DNA from: Phycisphaerales bacterium
GTDB taxonomy: Bacteria > Planctomycetota > Phycisphaerae > Phycisphaerales > UBA1924
NCBI GenBank assembly: GCA_016699835.1
Contig: CP064987.1
Coordinates: 3,291,796-3,355,795 of the forward strand
Direction of reading: 5' to 3'
Length of the DNA stretch: 64,000 nt
This document shows, in pieces, positions 1-7,904 of the stretch. Numbering within the stretch: position 1 is the stretch's first letter; every line of letters starts with the position of its first letter. The notes beneath the pieces were generated by a model. The model ran no database searches, was not told where the DNA came from, and was given only the letters and a program-made list of their open reading frames with translations. Made by a program: the position numbers and the translations under genes.

Positions 1-66
1 ACGGACCACATCGTGGGCCGAACCAGTAGCCTGAATCTTGCTCAGGACTTCCTTCCAGTTTGGCAT
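1..66 (-). CDS. N-terminus of an unidentified protein, cut by the window edge
   Basis: Only the first 22 codons are present; the protein begins MPNWKEVLSKIQ and runs off the left edge. The ATG is preceded by GGGAG at a spacing of five bases, which supports the start. It lies 12 bp downstream of the small gene at 79-288 on the same strand, so the two are probably co-transcribed. The N-terminus resembles large planctomycete proteins of an SppA/Clp-like serine protease family, but 22 residues are too few to assign a function. Confidence 0.55.
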   Translation of the reverse strand, partial: MPNWKEVLSKIQATGSAHDVVR

Positions 67-78
67 GCGAACTCCCGG

Positions 79-288
79 TCAGAGCAACGTCGATCCTGAA
101 AGGACAATACGGTAGTGAACCGTGTGCTCCGAGGCGGGTGTGTACAGCTGGCGGACGCTCTGGCGGGACGCATCGTCGCCGATACCGAGCTTGTCAAAGA
201 CCTTCTGGATCTGCTTGACGCGATGAATAGACGGCTTCTTCGATGAACGACTTGGCTTCTTCCGACTCGCCTTTTCACGCTGTTTCAT
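79..288 (-). CDS. Small basic hypothetical protein
   Basis: This 69-residue ORF starts MKQREKASRKKPSRSS and is strongly basic over its first 25 residues, followed by a short helical stretch (HRVKQIQKVFDKLGI). A GAGG sequence lies eight bases before the ATG. The gene ends 12 bp before the partial gene at 1-66 and probably shares its transcript. I recognise no family. The basic N-terminus suggests nucleic-acid or ribosome binding, but that is a guess. Confidence 0.5.
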   Translation of the reverse strand: MKQREKASRKKPSRSSKKPSIHRVKQIQKVFDKLGIGDDASRQSVRQLYTPASEHTVHYRIVLSGSTLL

Positions 289-659
289 CGTGGAATCCTC
301 GATATCGGAAGAGTAGCACGATTTGCGCTCCGCTGCAATCGGCTACAGGAGCCCTAGATCGGCGAGCATTATCGGTGCCAAGACTCCCAGTCCTGCAGCC
401 ATCGGGAACGCTCCCGCTCCGCCCGCACGATCACCCGCCGATCGGCAGCCTCATTGCCGCAACACCTTGCACACCCGCTTGCACCTGCGCTTGCTCAAGC
501 GCTTGCACAAGCGAGCGTCCACCCAGGTCATTCCCTGTCATCGACCGGCTGTCGGCCCCGATCCCACCGCCCTCGCCTGCCTCGCCGGAACTCTCGGATT
601 CTGCGGAGTTTGCCAACGAAAAGCCGCCGGTGTCATCGTGTGACATCGGCGGCAGACAA
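289..659. other. Intergenic stretch without a supported gene
   Basis: Several frames are open here, but none has a plausible protein, start site or domain. The stretch contains GCTTGCAC-type short repeats near 478-515 and, at its right end, the terminator of the tRNA-Gly gene. A promoter for the small reverse-strand gene pair must lie near 289-350, but I cannot point to one. Confidence 0.5.
619..653 (-). terminator. Rho-independent terminator of tRNA-Gly(TCC)
   Basis: On the reverse strand a stem of about 13 pairs (GCCGCCGATGTCA with TGACACCGGCGGC, one G-T pair) is followed directly by TTTT. It begins seven bases after the 3' end of the tRNA, so it should end the tRNA transcript. Confidence 0.8.
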
Positions 660-731
660 AGCGGGCGAGGAGGATCGAACTCCCGACATTCAGCTTGGGA
701 AGCTGACGTTCTACCGCTGAACTACGCCCGC
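660..731 (-). tRNA. tRNA-Gly, anticodon TCC
   Basis: The acceptor stem GCGGGCG pairs with CGCCCGC, the D arm has TAGTTCAGCGGTAGA, the anticodon loop reads CTTCCCAAG giving TCC, and the T loop is TTCGATC. The discriminator base is T, as usual for bacterial tRNA-Gly. CCA is not encoded. A second tRNA-Gly (GCC) lies 1.8 kb away on the same strand, on the other side of argH. Confidence 0.95.
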
Positions 732-974
732 GGCCACGCACCACGGTCGTGCGTCTGCCTGCATCGTACACAGCACACCCCACCCTCGCCATCTCGACCC
801 GTCGACGCCACCTATGCCGCTCTGCGTCGCACCCCAAGTCGCGCCACCCGCGTGCCCCCTTGGGCTTCGTGCGCCACACCTCGCCGCTACGCTCGATTGG
901 CGAACACTGGCCGCCAATCCGTCGGCCACCACCACTCGCCGCACCACGCCCTTCCGCACGAGAAAGGAGCACCC

Positions 975-2366
975 ATGGCCCTCTGGGGTGGACGATTCGA
1001 ATCAGGTCCCGACGCCATCTTCCGCGAGATCAACGACTCGCTCCACTTCGACGCGCGACTCGCCCTCTGCGACATCGATGGCTCTATCGCCTGGGCCAAC
1101 GCCCTCGCCCGCGCCCACGTCCTCACCGACGATGAAAACGTCCGCCTCCGAAACGCGCTCCTCGCGATGCGCGCCACCATCGCCGCCGATCCCCAAGTCC
1201 CTCTTCGCGACGGGCTGGGCAAGGACGAGGACATCCACACCTTCGTCGAGCGCCGACTCACCGAATCCCTCGGCCCGCTCGCCAAGAAACTCCACACAGG
1301 CCGCAGCCGAAACGACCAGGTCGCCACCGACCTCCGCCTCTGGACACGCCACGCCATCGACGCTCGCCTCGCCGAACTCAAGGCCGCCCGCGCCTCGCTC
1401 CTCGACCTCGCCGCCCGCGAGCGCACCACCGTCATCTCCGGCTACACCCACCTCCAACGCGCCCAGCCCCTCCTCCTCGCCCACTGGGCCCTCGCCTACG
1501 AGGCCATGCTCGCCCGTGACTCCGTCCGATTCAAGGACGCCCGTGCCCGCGTCAACCTCTGCCCCCTCGGCTCCGGAGCCCTCGCCGGCACGGCCTATCC
1601 CATCGACCGCTACGCCCTCGCTCAGGACCTCTACTTCGCCGCCCCCACCACCAACAGCCTCGACGCCGTCTCCGACCGAGACTTCGTCCTCGAAACCCTC
1701 GCCGCGATCGCCATCACCGCAACCCACATCTCGCGCCTCGGCGAAGACCTCGTCCTCTACGGCTCGCAAGAGTTCAACTTCTTTGAGTTCGGCGACCAGG
1801 TCTCCTCCGGCTCGTCGCTCATGCCTCAGAAGAAGAACCCCGACGCCGCCGAACTCATGCGAGGCAAGGCCGCCCGCACCATCGGCTCGCTCGTCACGCT
1901 GCTGACCGCTGTCAAGGGTCTCCCCCTCGCGTACAACAAAGACCTCCAGGAGGACAAAGAGCCGCTCTTCGACGCGATGGACACGCTGAGCCTCATGCTC
2001 CGGGTCACCCCCGTCGTTATGCGCACGCTCAAGGTCCGCGTTGATGTCTGCCGCAAGGCTGCCGAAGGTGGGCACTCCAACGCTACCGACCTTGCCGATT
2101 ATCTCGTCGAGAAGAACATCCCCTTCCGCGAGGCCCACGATCTCGTCGGCAAGGCCGTCCGCCGCGCTCTCGAACTCGATATCTCCCTCGACCGCATGCC
2201 CCTGGACGAACTCCGAGCCATCTCCCCCGTCATCGCCCAGGACGTCTTTTCACGGCTCACGATCGAGGCCAGCCTCAACCGCCGCGAGGTCCTCGGAGGC
2301 ACAGGCCCCAAGGTCGTCCACACCGCCTTGACCAAAGCCCAGGAACAACTCAACGCCGAGCAATAG
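975..2366 (+). CDS. argH: Argininosuccinate lyase
   Basis: This 463-residue enzyme cleaves argininosuccinate into arginine and fumarate, the last step of arginine synthesis, in the cytoplasm. It begins MALWGGRFESGPDAIF, the usual ArgH N-terminus, and carries the superfamily signature GSSLMPQKKNPDAAE near residue 277, whose flexible loop holds the catalytic serine. HTGRSRNDQV near residue 110 is the second conserved block. I chose the ATG at 975 because it has AGGAG five bases upstream and matches family N-termini; the frame is open further upstream but that part has no homology. It is monocistronic and lies between two reverse-strand tRNA genes. Confidence 0.97.
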   Translation: MALWGGRFESGPDAIFREINDSLHFDARLALCDIDGSIAWANALARAHVLTDDENVRLRNALLAMRATIAADPQVPLRDGLGKDEDIHTFVERRLTESLGPLAKKLHTGRSRNDQVATDLRLWTRHAIDARLAELKAARASLLDLAARERTTVISGYTHLQRAQPLLLAHWALAYEAMLARDSVRFKDARARVNLCPLGSGALAGTAYPIDRYALAQDLYFAAPTTNSLDAVSDRDFVLETLAAIAITATHISRLGEDLVLYGSQEFNFFEFGDQVSSGSSLMPQKKNPDAAELMRGKAARTIGSLVTLLTAVKGLPLAYNKDLQEDKEPLFDAMDTLSLMLRVTPVVMRTLKVRVDVCRKAAEGGHSNATDLADYLVEKNIPFREAHDLVGKAVRRALELDISLDRMPLDELRAISPVIAQDVFSRLTIEASLNRREVLGGTGPKVVHTALTKAQEQLNAEQ

Positions 2367-2379
2367 CCCTCTTTGGTGG

Positions 2380-2426
2380 CACCACTCTCCAGAGTGGTGG
2401 CATTCAATTTGGTGGCACCACGCTCC
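2380..2426. repeat. Palindromic intergenic repeat, about 1.5 copies
   Basis: The first copy is a near-perfect hairpin, CACCACTCTCC followed by AGAGTGGTGG, and GGTGGCACCACGCTCC starts a second copy 20 bp later. The core ACCAC(G/T)CTCC is shared with palindromes at 19727-19745 and 25117-25140, so it belongs to a dispersed family. It sits just after the argH stop, where it may also act as a transcript-end hairpin. Confidence 0.65.
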
Positions 2427-2455
2427 AAAGCCGTGCTCGACCAACCCCCACTCGT

Positions 2456-2488
2456 AAAAACAAAGACCCCGCACCAAAGCACGGGGTC
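2456..2488 (-). terminator. Rho-independent terminator of tRNA-Gly(GCC)
   Basis: On the reverse strand GACCCCGT and GCGGGGTC form an eight-pair stem with a short loop, followed by TTTGTTTTT. It lies 20 bp past the 3' end of the tRNA gene. Confidence 0.85.
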
Positions 2489-2508
2489 CATTCCAACACA
2501 CATCTCAA

Positions 2509-2580
2509 AGCGGGTGAAGGGACTTGAACCCTCGACTTTCACGTTGGCAACGTGACGCTCTACCACTGAGCTACACCCGC
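2509..2580 (-). tRNA. tRNA-Gly, anticodon GCC
   Basis: The acceptor stem GCGGGTG pairs with CACCCGC, the D arm contains TAGCTCAGTGGTAGAG, the anticodon loop TTGCCAA gives GCC, and the T loop is TTCAAGT. The discriminator is T and CCA is not encoded. Confidence 0.95.
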
Positions 2581-2780
2581 GACTTGTCAACCCACAGAAC
2601 CGGTCCGCGAGCCAAAGCCCACCTCCCGATTCACCGGGAGAGAAACGTAGCCGGGAGCCTCCGCCCTGTCAACGCCATTGCCCCATACTCCCCCGCCAAC
2701 GCCCCCATCGCCCATGTTCCCGGGCCTCGATCACGAGGCCCAGACATTGCGAGCCTCACGAATCGACCTACCCCATCTCG

Positions 2781-2802
2781 TGGCACAGGCGTCCCACCTG
2801 TG
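2781..2802. repeat. Short palindrome of the planctomycete CACAGG...CCTGTG type
   Basis: The sequence TGGCACAGGCGTCCCACCTG followed by TG forms a six-pair hairpin (CACAGG with CCTGTG). Similar ACAGGC-TTCC-GCCTGT palindromes are frequent between planctomycete genes. It lies in the 257-bp gap between tRNA-Gly and the dsbD-type gene, which holds nothing else I can support. Confidence 0.5.
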
Positions 2803-2837
2803 ACTACTCCTTCTACTCCCACACGCAGCACTCCTCG

Positions 2838-4790
2838 CTACGGCCCCACACTCGCAGACTTCCTCGCCACCACCACCCCCGCGTCATCCAGCGCGTCCCG
2901 CACCATCCCGATCGTGTATCCATCCCCCATCAACGTTGGCCCCTCGCTCGATCCCTTCGAATAGATCGCCAGGAGCGGGATCCCCGCCCACCCCAGGTCC
3001 TTGAGAAACGTCTGCCCAGCCGCGTTGTTCCCAGTCAGGTCCACACGTAGAGCCGTTACACCCGGCGCGTTGATCCGCGTGAAGATCTCCTCCCGATGCA
3101 GGACCCCCTTCTCCAGCGCATGGCAGTTCAGGCACCACTCCGCAGTGAAGTCCACCACGATCACATCGCCCCGCGTCTTCGCCTCCGCCAATCGCTCGGG
3201 CGTGTATCCCTTCCAATCGATCGGCCCACGCTCGTTGAACGACTTCGCGATCAGAACGATGCCCGCGGACGCCATCAGAGCAAACCCCACCACCACGATC
3301 TTCACCCACGTCCGCGCGTGATGGCGGAAGACCGCCACCATCGCCCACACCATCGCCGCCACCGAGATCGCCGCGATCAGCCACCAGTACCACCGGTTCG
3401 GCGGATCAACCGGGTTCCGAAGCAGCGCATCCAGCCCCGTCCCGATAAAGAACACACTCACGGCCGCGAGCAAAAGCCCCAGGATCTTCTTGAGCACCTC
3501 AGCCCCAGGCCCGGCCTTCGGCAGGTGCTTCAATAACCCCGGCCACATCACCAGCACCAGATACGGGAATGCCATCCCCACCCCGATCACCGCCATCGTC
3601 CCGATCGTCAGCGACTTGTCCGACTGCTTCGCCGCCCACGCCGACGCCGATGCCATCAGCGGAGCCGTGCATGGCGTCGAGAGCACCGCCGTCATCACGC
3701 CGAACATGAACGCCCCGCCCGTCGACTCCCCCGTCGGATTGATCGCGTAGACCCACTGGGGCAACTCCGTCGTGAACAACCCGAACATCCCGAGCGCAAA
3801 CACAAAGATCAGAACCCCGATCGTCAGCGAGAACCAGTTCGTCTGAAACAGACTGCTCACCGCGTTGAACCCGCTGATGAATGAGATCGCCAGCCCCATC
3901 GCAAACCAGAACGCAACAACACCCACGCTCATCACCACACCCAGATACAGCAATCGTGCCGGGTTCCCCGCGTGCTTCTGCAGGCTCAGAATCTTGATCG
4001 GAATCACCGGCAGCACACAGGGCGTGAAGTTCAGCAGCAACCCACCCGCAAACGCCACCAACGCCAGAAGCGCCAAGCCACCAGCGTTCGACGGATCAAT
4101 CGTGAACGAGTACTTCCCGAGTTGTACATTAATGACATCCCGCTTCTTCACCCCCACCGTTGCAAACGCCGTCGCGTCAAAGTTCGCAAACAACGGATCC
4201 GACGCCGTCACCACAGCCGTCGGATCGATCGTGATCGAGATCGTGTGCCGTCCATCCGACGAGTCCCCACGCACCGGCATCAGGCACGACGACTCATCAC
4301 AACTCTGAAATCCAACGCCGAGCGTGAGCGTCGCCGTCCCCGTCGCCCCCGGCTCAATCGTCACGGGCAGATACGCCACGGCTCGAGCCTCGAACACGCC
4401 ATAGGCCTCTGGCTTCCCCGTCCCACCAAGATCCAGTTCAATCATCACCGGCTTGGGCCACTGCACCGCCCCATACTTCAACCCCTTCGCCTCCACCACC
4501 TCGATCGTCGTCGGGATCGCGTCAAAGTCCCCCCATGATGCCGGCACCTTCGGCGCGTTGGTGTGCGAGTGCCAGTGCTCCTCATGATCCAGCACCACCG
4601 CCACCGCGAACTGTGCTCCCGGGGCTGCGGTCGTTCGTTGGGCCACCACCTCCACCTTTACCCGGTCCGCCGACGAGAACTGACCCAGCGCCCGCTCGCC
4701 GCACCCGACCCACACAGCCAATGCGACCACAATCCGAACGAACCACACTGGCCACACCCCCGCCTCAGACTTCGTTGCGCTTGATTCCAT
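2838..4790 (-). CDS. dsbD: Thiol:disulfide interchange protein, DsbD family
   Basis: DsbD-type proteins carry electrons from cytoplasmic thioredoxin across the inner membrane to keep periplasmic thiols reduced. The 650 residues show, in order, a signal or anchor segment (about 15-35), a periplasmic N-terminal domain, a CcdA-like membrane core with the paired cysteine motifs NFTPCVLPVIP and STPCTAPLMA, and a C-terminal thioredoxin-like domain with WCLNCHALEKG (cysteines near 551 and 554). I chose the ATG at 4790 (MESSATKSEAG) because it places the hydrophobic segment at the N-terminus; the frame is open upstream but reads as noise. It is divergent from fliM across a 130-bp gap. Confidence 0.9.
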   Translation of the reverse strand: MESSATKSEAGVWPVWFVRIVVALAVWVGCGERALGQFSSADRVKVEVVAQRTTAAPGAQFAVAVVLDHEEHWHSHTNAPKVPASWGDFDAIPTTIEVVEAKGLKYGAVQWPKPVMIELDLGGTGKPEAYGVFEARAVAYLPVTIEPGATGTATLTLGVGFQSCDESSCLMPVRGDSSDGRHTISITIDPTAVVTASDPLFANFDATAFATVGVKKRDVINVQLGKYSFTIDPSNAGGLALLALVAFAGGLLLNFTPCVLPVIPIKILSLQKHAGNPARLLYLGVVMSVGVVAFWFAMGLAISFISGFNAVSSLFQTNWFSLTIGVLIFVFALGMFGLFTTELPQWVYAINPTGESTGGAFMFGVMTAVLSTPCTAPLMASASAWAAKQSDKSLTIGTMAVIGVGMAFPYLVLVMWPGLLKHLPKAGPGAEVLKKILGLLLAAVSVFFIGTGLDALLRNPVDPPNRWYWWLIAAISVAAMVWAMVAVFRHHARTWVKIVVVGFALMASAGIVLIAKSFNERGPIDWKGYTPERLAEAKTRGDVIVVDFTAEWCLNCHALEKGVLHREEIFTRINAPGVTALRVDLTGNNAAGQTFLKDLGWAGIPLLAIYSKGSSEGPTLMGDGYTIGMVRDALDDAGVVVARKSASVGP

Positions 4791-4920
4791 GGTGCATGAT
4801 TGGATGCCTCCAACCCCCCGGCGATCCACCACACCCCGTCCTCTATAGCCAACACCACCAGCCAACCGATAACCGAATGTCCAGGGTTCCACACCGGGAG
4901 CGTCGGAGCACGCACACACC

Positions 4921-5937
4921 ATGGCCGATGTCCTTGAACAAAGTGAGGTCGACGCCCTTCTCGCCGCCGCCGCCAGTGGCAGTGTCGAGGAGGAGCAACT
5001 CGAGGCCCAGGTCTTCACCCGCCTCAAGCGAGACCCGGGCTCCATCGAGATCAAGGACTACGACTTCAAGCGTCCCGAGCGCGTCAGCAAGGACCAGATG
5101 CGTGCCCTCCAGACGCTCCACGAGTCCTTCGCCAGAAACTTCGGCGCCTCGCTCTCGGGCTTCCTTCGAACCATCGTCGAGGTCAAAGTCGCGACCTGCG
5201 AGCAGATGACCTATTCCGAGTTCATCTCCGGACTCCCCAACCCGACCTCCTTTAATCTCATCGATTCCGACGGACTCGAAGGCCAGATGTGCTTCGAGAT
5301 CAGCCCCCTCATCATCTATCCCATCATCGATCGACTCCTGGGCGGCACGAGCCAGGAACTCTTCATCCCCCAGCGTCCCATGACGCTCATCGAGACCCGC
5401 CTCATCAGCAACGTCACCAACCGAGGCCTCGACGCGCTCAGCGAGGCCTGGGCCAGCATCAAGCCTCTCACCTTCAAGATCTCCGCGTCCGAATCCAACC
5501 CCCAACTCGTCCAGATCGTCCCGCCAAACGAGGTGGTCATCGTCGTCGGTTTCGAACTCAAGATGTCCAGCCGCGCCGGCACGATGAACCTCTGCATCCC
5601 CTACAACGTCATCGAACCCGTCATGGAGCAACTCTCCGCCCAGAACTGGTTCAACTCGCTCAAGAATCAGAAATCCAAGGAACTCGAGAAGCGTCTGACC
5701 GGCTCTCTCAGTCGTGCCCCGCTCCTGATCACGGGCCTCCTCGCCGAATCCACCATCACCGTCCAGGACCTCGCCGACATGAAGCCCGGCGACGTCATCT
5801 CCACCGAACGCCTCGCCAACAAGCCCGTCGTCCTCTGTGTCGAGGGGGAGCGAAAGTTCGTCGCCCAGATCGGCCAATACCGCGGCAAGAGAGCCTTGAA
5901 AATTCTCAAAGCCCTCCACATCGGCGAACGCGTCTAA
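4921..5937 (+). CDS. fliM: Flagellar motor switch protein FliM
   Basis: FliM is the rotor protein that binds phosphorylated CheY and, with FliG and FliN, sets the direction of flagellar rotation at the cytoplasmic face of the basal body. The 338-residue protein has the typical N-terminal motif (LEQSEVDALLAAA, the CheY-P-binding segment), the middle domain with GGTSQELFIPQRPMTLIE near residues 141-160, and a C-terminal SpoA/surface-presentation domain. Length is normal for the family. No other flagellar gene is adjacent, so it is not in a flagellar operon here. Confidence 0.95.
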   Translation: MADVLEQSEVDALLAAAASGSVEEEQLEAQVFTRLKRDPGSIEIKDYDFKRPERVSKDQMRALQTLHESFARNFGASLSGFLRTIVEVKVATCEQMTYSEFISGLPNPTSFNLIDSDGLEGQMCFEISPLIIYPIIDRLLGGTSQELFIPQRPMTLIETRLISNVTNRGLDALSEAWASIKPLTFKISASESNPQLVQIVPPNEVVIVVGFELKMSSRAGTMNLCIPYNVIEPVMEQLSAQNWFNSLKNQKSKELEKRLTGSLSRAPLLITGLLAESTITVQDLADMKPGDVISTERLANKPVVLCVEGERKFVAQIGQYRGKRALKILKALHIGERV

Positions 5938-5940
5938 TCA

Positions 5941-6273
5941 CTACCTAATCACGTGGACTAGGCGGCCCGCCTGCTTCTCCATTCTCTTCATTTCCAGCCT
6001 CAACACATCCTCGATCCCCCGCATCCGCCCCGCTGGATGCCAATCCCCCAACACCCTATCATTCCCCGTCTTGCCAAAGCGCTCGTGCGCCCACACAAGA
6101 CAGAGACATCGACCGGCCAAAGTCGACACACGGGTGCCGACCTCAACCGGACGGAGTATCGAATGCACGTGGTTACTCGCCATGCACGCTAATCGGCCGA
6201 GGTTGAGCGAAAGCTCGACGACTCGTCCGTGGGTCGCCCAGGCGCAAGGCCCCTCCACTTCGGAGGTGCCCAT
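5941..6273 (-). CDS. Uncertain small reverse-strand ORF
   Basis: A 110-residue ORF, convergent with fliM, begins MGTSEVEGPCAWATHGRVVE and contains a beta-rich looking middle (GRVVELSLNLGRL; VGTRVSTLAGRCLCLVW). A stop codon lies two codons upstream, so it cannot be longer. Its composition is not clearly coding and no domain is certain; a degenerate PilZ-like fold is possible. The alternative is that the whole 5938-6453 gap is noncoding leader DNA for nusA. Confidence 0.3.
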   Translation of the reverse strand: MGTSEVEGPCAWATHGRVVELSLNLGRLACMASNHVHSILRPVEVGTRVSTLAGRCLCLVWAHERFGKTGNDRVLGDWHPAGRMRGIEDVLRLEMKRMEKQAGRLVHVIR

Positions 6274-6367
6274 GCTCTAGGGATCGTCCCAAAGGGCAGG
6301 CGGGTGCGGCACGACCCTACAAGGTCACGCCGCGCGACGGCGTCGGGTCCAACCCCGGCGCCAGGCG

Positions 6368-6394
6368 ACCACGAGCACCAACTCGTGGTTTTTC
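6368..6394 (+). terminator. Terminator hairpin upstream of nusA
   Basis: An eight-pair stem (ACCACGAG with CTCGTGGT, loop CACCAA) is followed by TTTTTC, the form of an intrinsic terminator. It lies 60 bp before the nusA start and has no gene to end on this strand apart from fliM, 430 bp upstream. A second hairpin (GGCGTCGGG with CCCCGGCGCC) lies just upstream at 6337-6362. It could end a small leader RNA or attenuate the nusA operon. Confidence 0.65.
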
Positions 6395-6453
6395 GTTTCA
6401 CGCAAAGGTCCGCACATCCAGGCAACCCGACAATCAGACATCAAGGACAACCC

Positions 6454-7821
6454 ATGAACACCCAGGAAATGCTCCGCATCATCGATTCCATCGCTCGCGA
6501 TCGAAACATCGATCGATCCCTCCTCCTCAATGACCTCGAGCAGGCCATGGTCTCTGCCGCACGAAAGTACTTCAACACGCTCGACCTCGAAGAGTTCACC
6601 TGCACTGTCGATCCCATGGACGGCAAGATCGCCCTCTTCCGCCATGGCGAGCCGATGGAGATGCCCCCCGAAACTTTCGGCCGCATCGCCGCCCAGACCT
6701 TCAAGCAGGTGATGATCCAGAAGTTCCGCGAGAACGAGCGATCCAGCATCTTCGAGGAATACTCCAAGCGCATGGGTGAGATCATCACCGGCACCGCCCA
6801 GCGATACGAGGGCGGCTCTCTCGTCATCCAACTCGATGGCCGAGCCGAAGGCTTCATGCCCCGCAGCGAGCAAATCCCCGGCGAGCAGTTCAACGCCGGC
6901 GATCGTGTACGCTGCCTCATCCTCGACGTCCGCGACGCCGGGAGCCAGGTCAAGATCGTCCTCTCTCGAGGTAATCCCGATCTCATCAAGCGACTCTTCG
7001 AGGTCGAGGTCCCCGAGGTCGCCGAGAAGATCATCGAGATCAAGGCCATGGCCCGCGAGGCCGGCTATCGAACCAAGATCGCCGTCGCCAGCCTCGATAG
7101 CAAGGTCGACGCCGTCGGCGCCTGCGTCGGCGTCCGCGGTAGCCGCATCAAGAACATCGTCGACGAGCTCAACGGCGAGAAGATCGACATCGTCCGCTGG
7201 AACGAGTCCAGCCAGATCCTCATCCAGAACGCCCTCAAGCCCGCCGAGGTCGCCGAGATCTCGCTCTGCTTCGAGCTCGGCCGCGCCACCGTCGTCGTCC
7301 GCGATGACCAACTCTCCCTCGCCATCGGCAAGCGTGGACAGAACGTCCGCCTCGCCGCAAGGCTCACCGGCTGGGACGTGGACATCCTCACCCCCGAGGA
7401 GTTCAACAAGGGCCTCGAGGTCATGAGCCAGACCCTCCAATCCATCGAGGGCGTCACCGAGGAGATGGTCGACAAACTCGGAGCCATGGGCATGGTCAGC
7501 GTCTTCGATATCGAAGAGGTTGGGCCCGAAGTCCTGGAGCAGGAACTCACCATCGACAACGAACTCGCCGAGCGCATCGTCGAGACCGCCGCCACCCGCG
7601 CCAAGGAAGTCGCGATCGAGCAGCAGAAGGCCAAGGAGGAGAAGGAGCGTCTCGCCCGCGAGGCCGCCCTCGCCGGGCCCGTCGAGGCCGGCGAGCAGGC
7701 CGCTGACGCCATCCTCGGCGCCACGTCCCCGCCCCCCGAGCCTGCCACGGAATCCACCACCGAAACCAAGCCCGATGCCGACGCGGATTCCAGAGCCGCG
7801 GACATCCTCGGCCAGGGCTGA
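6454..7821 (+). CDS. nusA: Transcription termination/antitermination factor NusA
   Basis: NusA binds RNA polymerase and modulates pausing, termination and antitermination. The 455 residues contain the NusA N-terminal domain (1-100), an S1 domain from about 105 (GEIITGTAQRYEGG), two KH domains (about 180-330, with VGACVGVRGSRIKNIVDEL and AIGKRGQNVRLAARL), and a helix-hairpin-helix tail. The start ATG has AAGGA six bases upstream. It heads the cluster with infB, the DUF503 gene and rbfA, the classic order. The usual upstream rimP is missing at this locus. Confidence 0.96.
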   Translation: MNTQEMLRIIDSIARDRNIDRSLLLNDLEQAMVSAARKYFNTLDLEEFTCTVDPMDGKIALFRHGEPMEMPPETFGRIAAQTFKQVMIQKFRENERSSIFEEYSKRMGEIITGTAQRYEGGSLVIQLDGRAEGFMPRSEQIPGEQFNAGDRVRCLILDVRDAGSQVKIVLSRGNPDLIKRLFEVEVPEVAEKIIEIKAMAREAGYRTKIAVASLDSKVDAVGACVGVRGSRIKNIVDELNGEKIDIVRWNESSQILIQNALKPAEVAEISLCFELGRATVVVRDDQLSLAIGKRGQNVRLAARLTGWDVDILTPEEFNKGLEVMSQTLQSIEGVTEEMVDKLGAMGMVSVFDIEEVGPEVLEQELTIDNELAERIVETAATRAKEVAIEQQKAKEEKERLAREAALAGPVEAGEQAADAILGATSPPPEPATESTTETKPDADADSRAADILGQG

Positions 7822-7904
7822 TGCTCTTCATTCACCTCCCCACACCAACACCCCATCCACGCACACTGTTGAGTTGAGACCACGACCGTCCGGAGTAACG
7901 CCCT

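Noticed and set aside
431..646. A 71-codon reverse ORF after tRNA-Gly(TCC)
   Set aside because: It overlaps the tRNA terminator and has no start signal or family; it is probably open by chance.
243..974. An N-terminal extension of argH of 244 codons
   Set aside because: The extension crosses a tRNA gene on the other strand and has no homology; the ATG at 975 has a good ribosome-binding site.
6274..6394. A tRNA-like or tmRNA 3' end before nusA (GTCGGGTCCAACCCCGGC followed by a later ACCA)
   Set aside because: No matching acceptor 5' strand, D arm or anticodon arm can be found, so it is treated as a leader hairpin.
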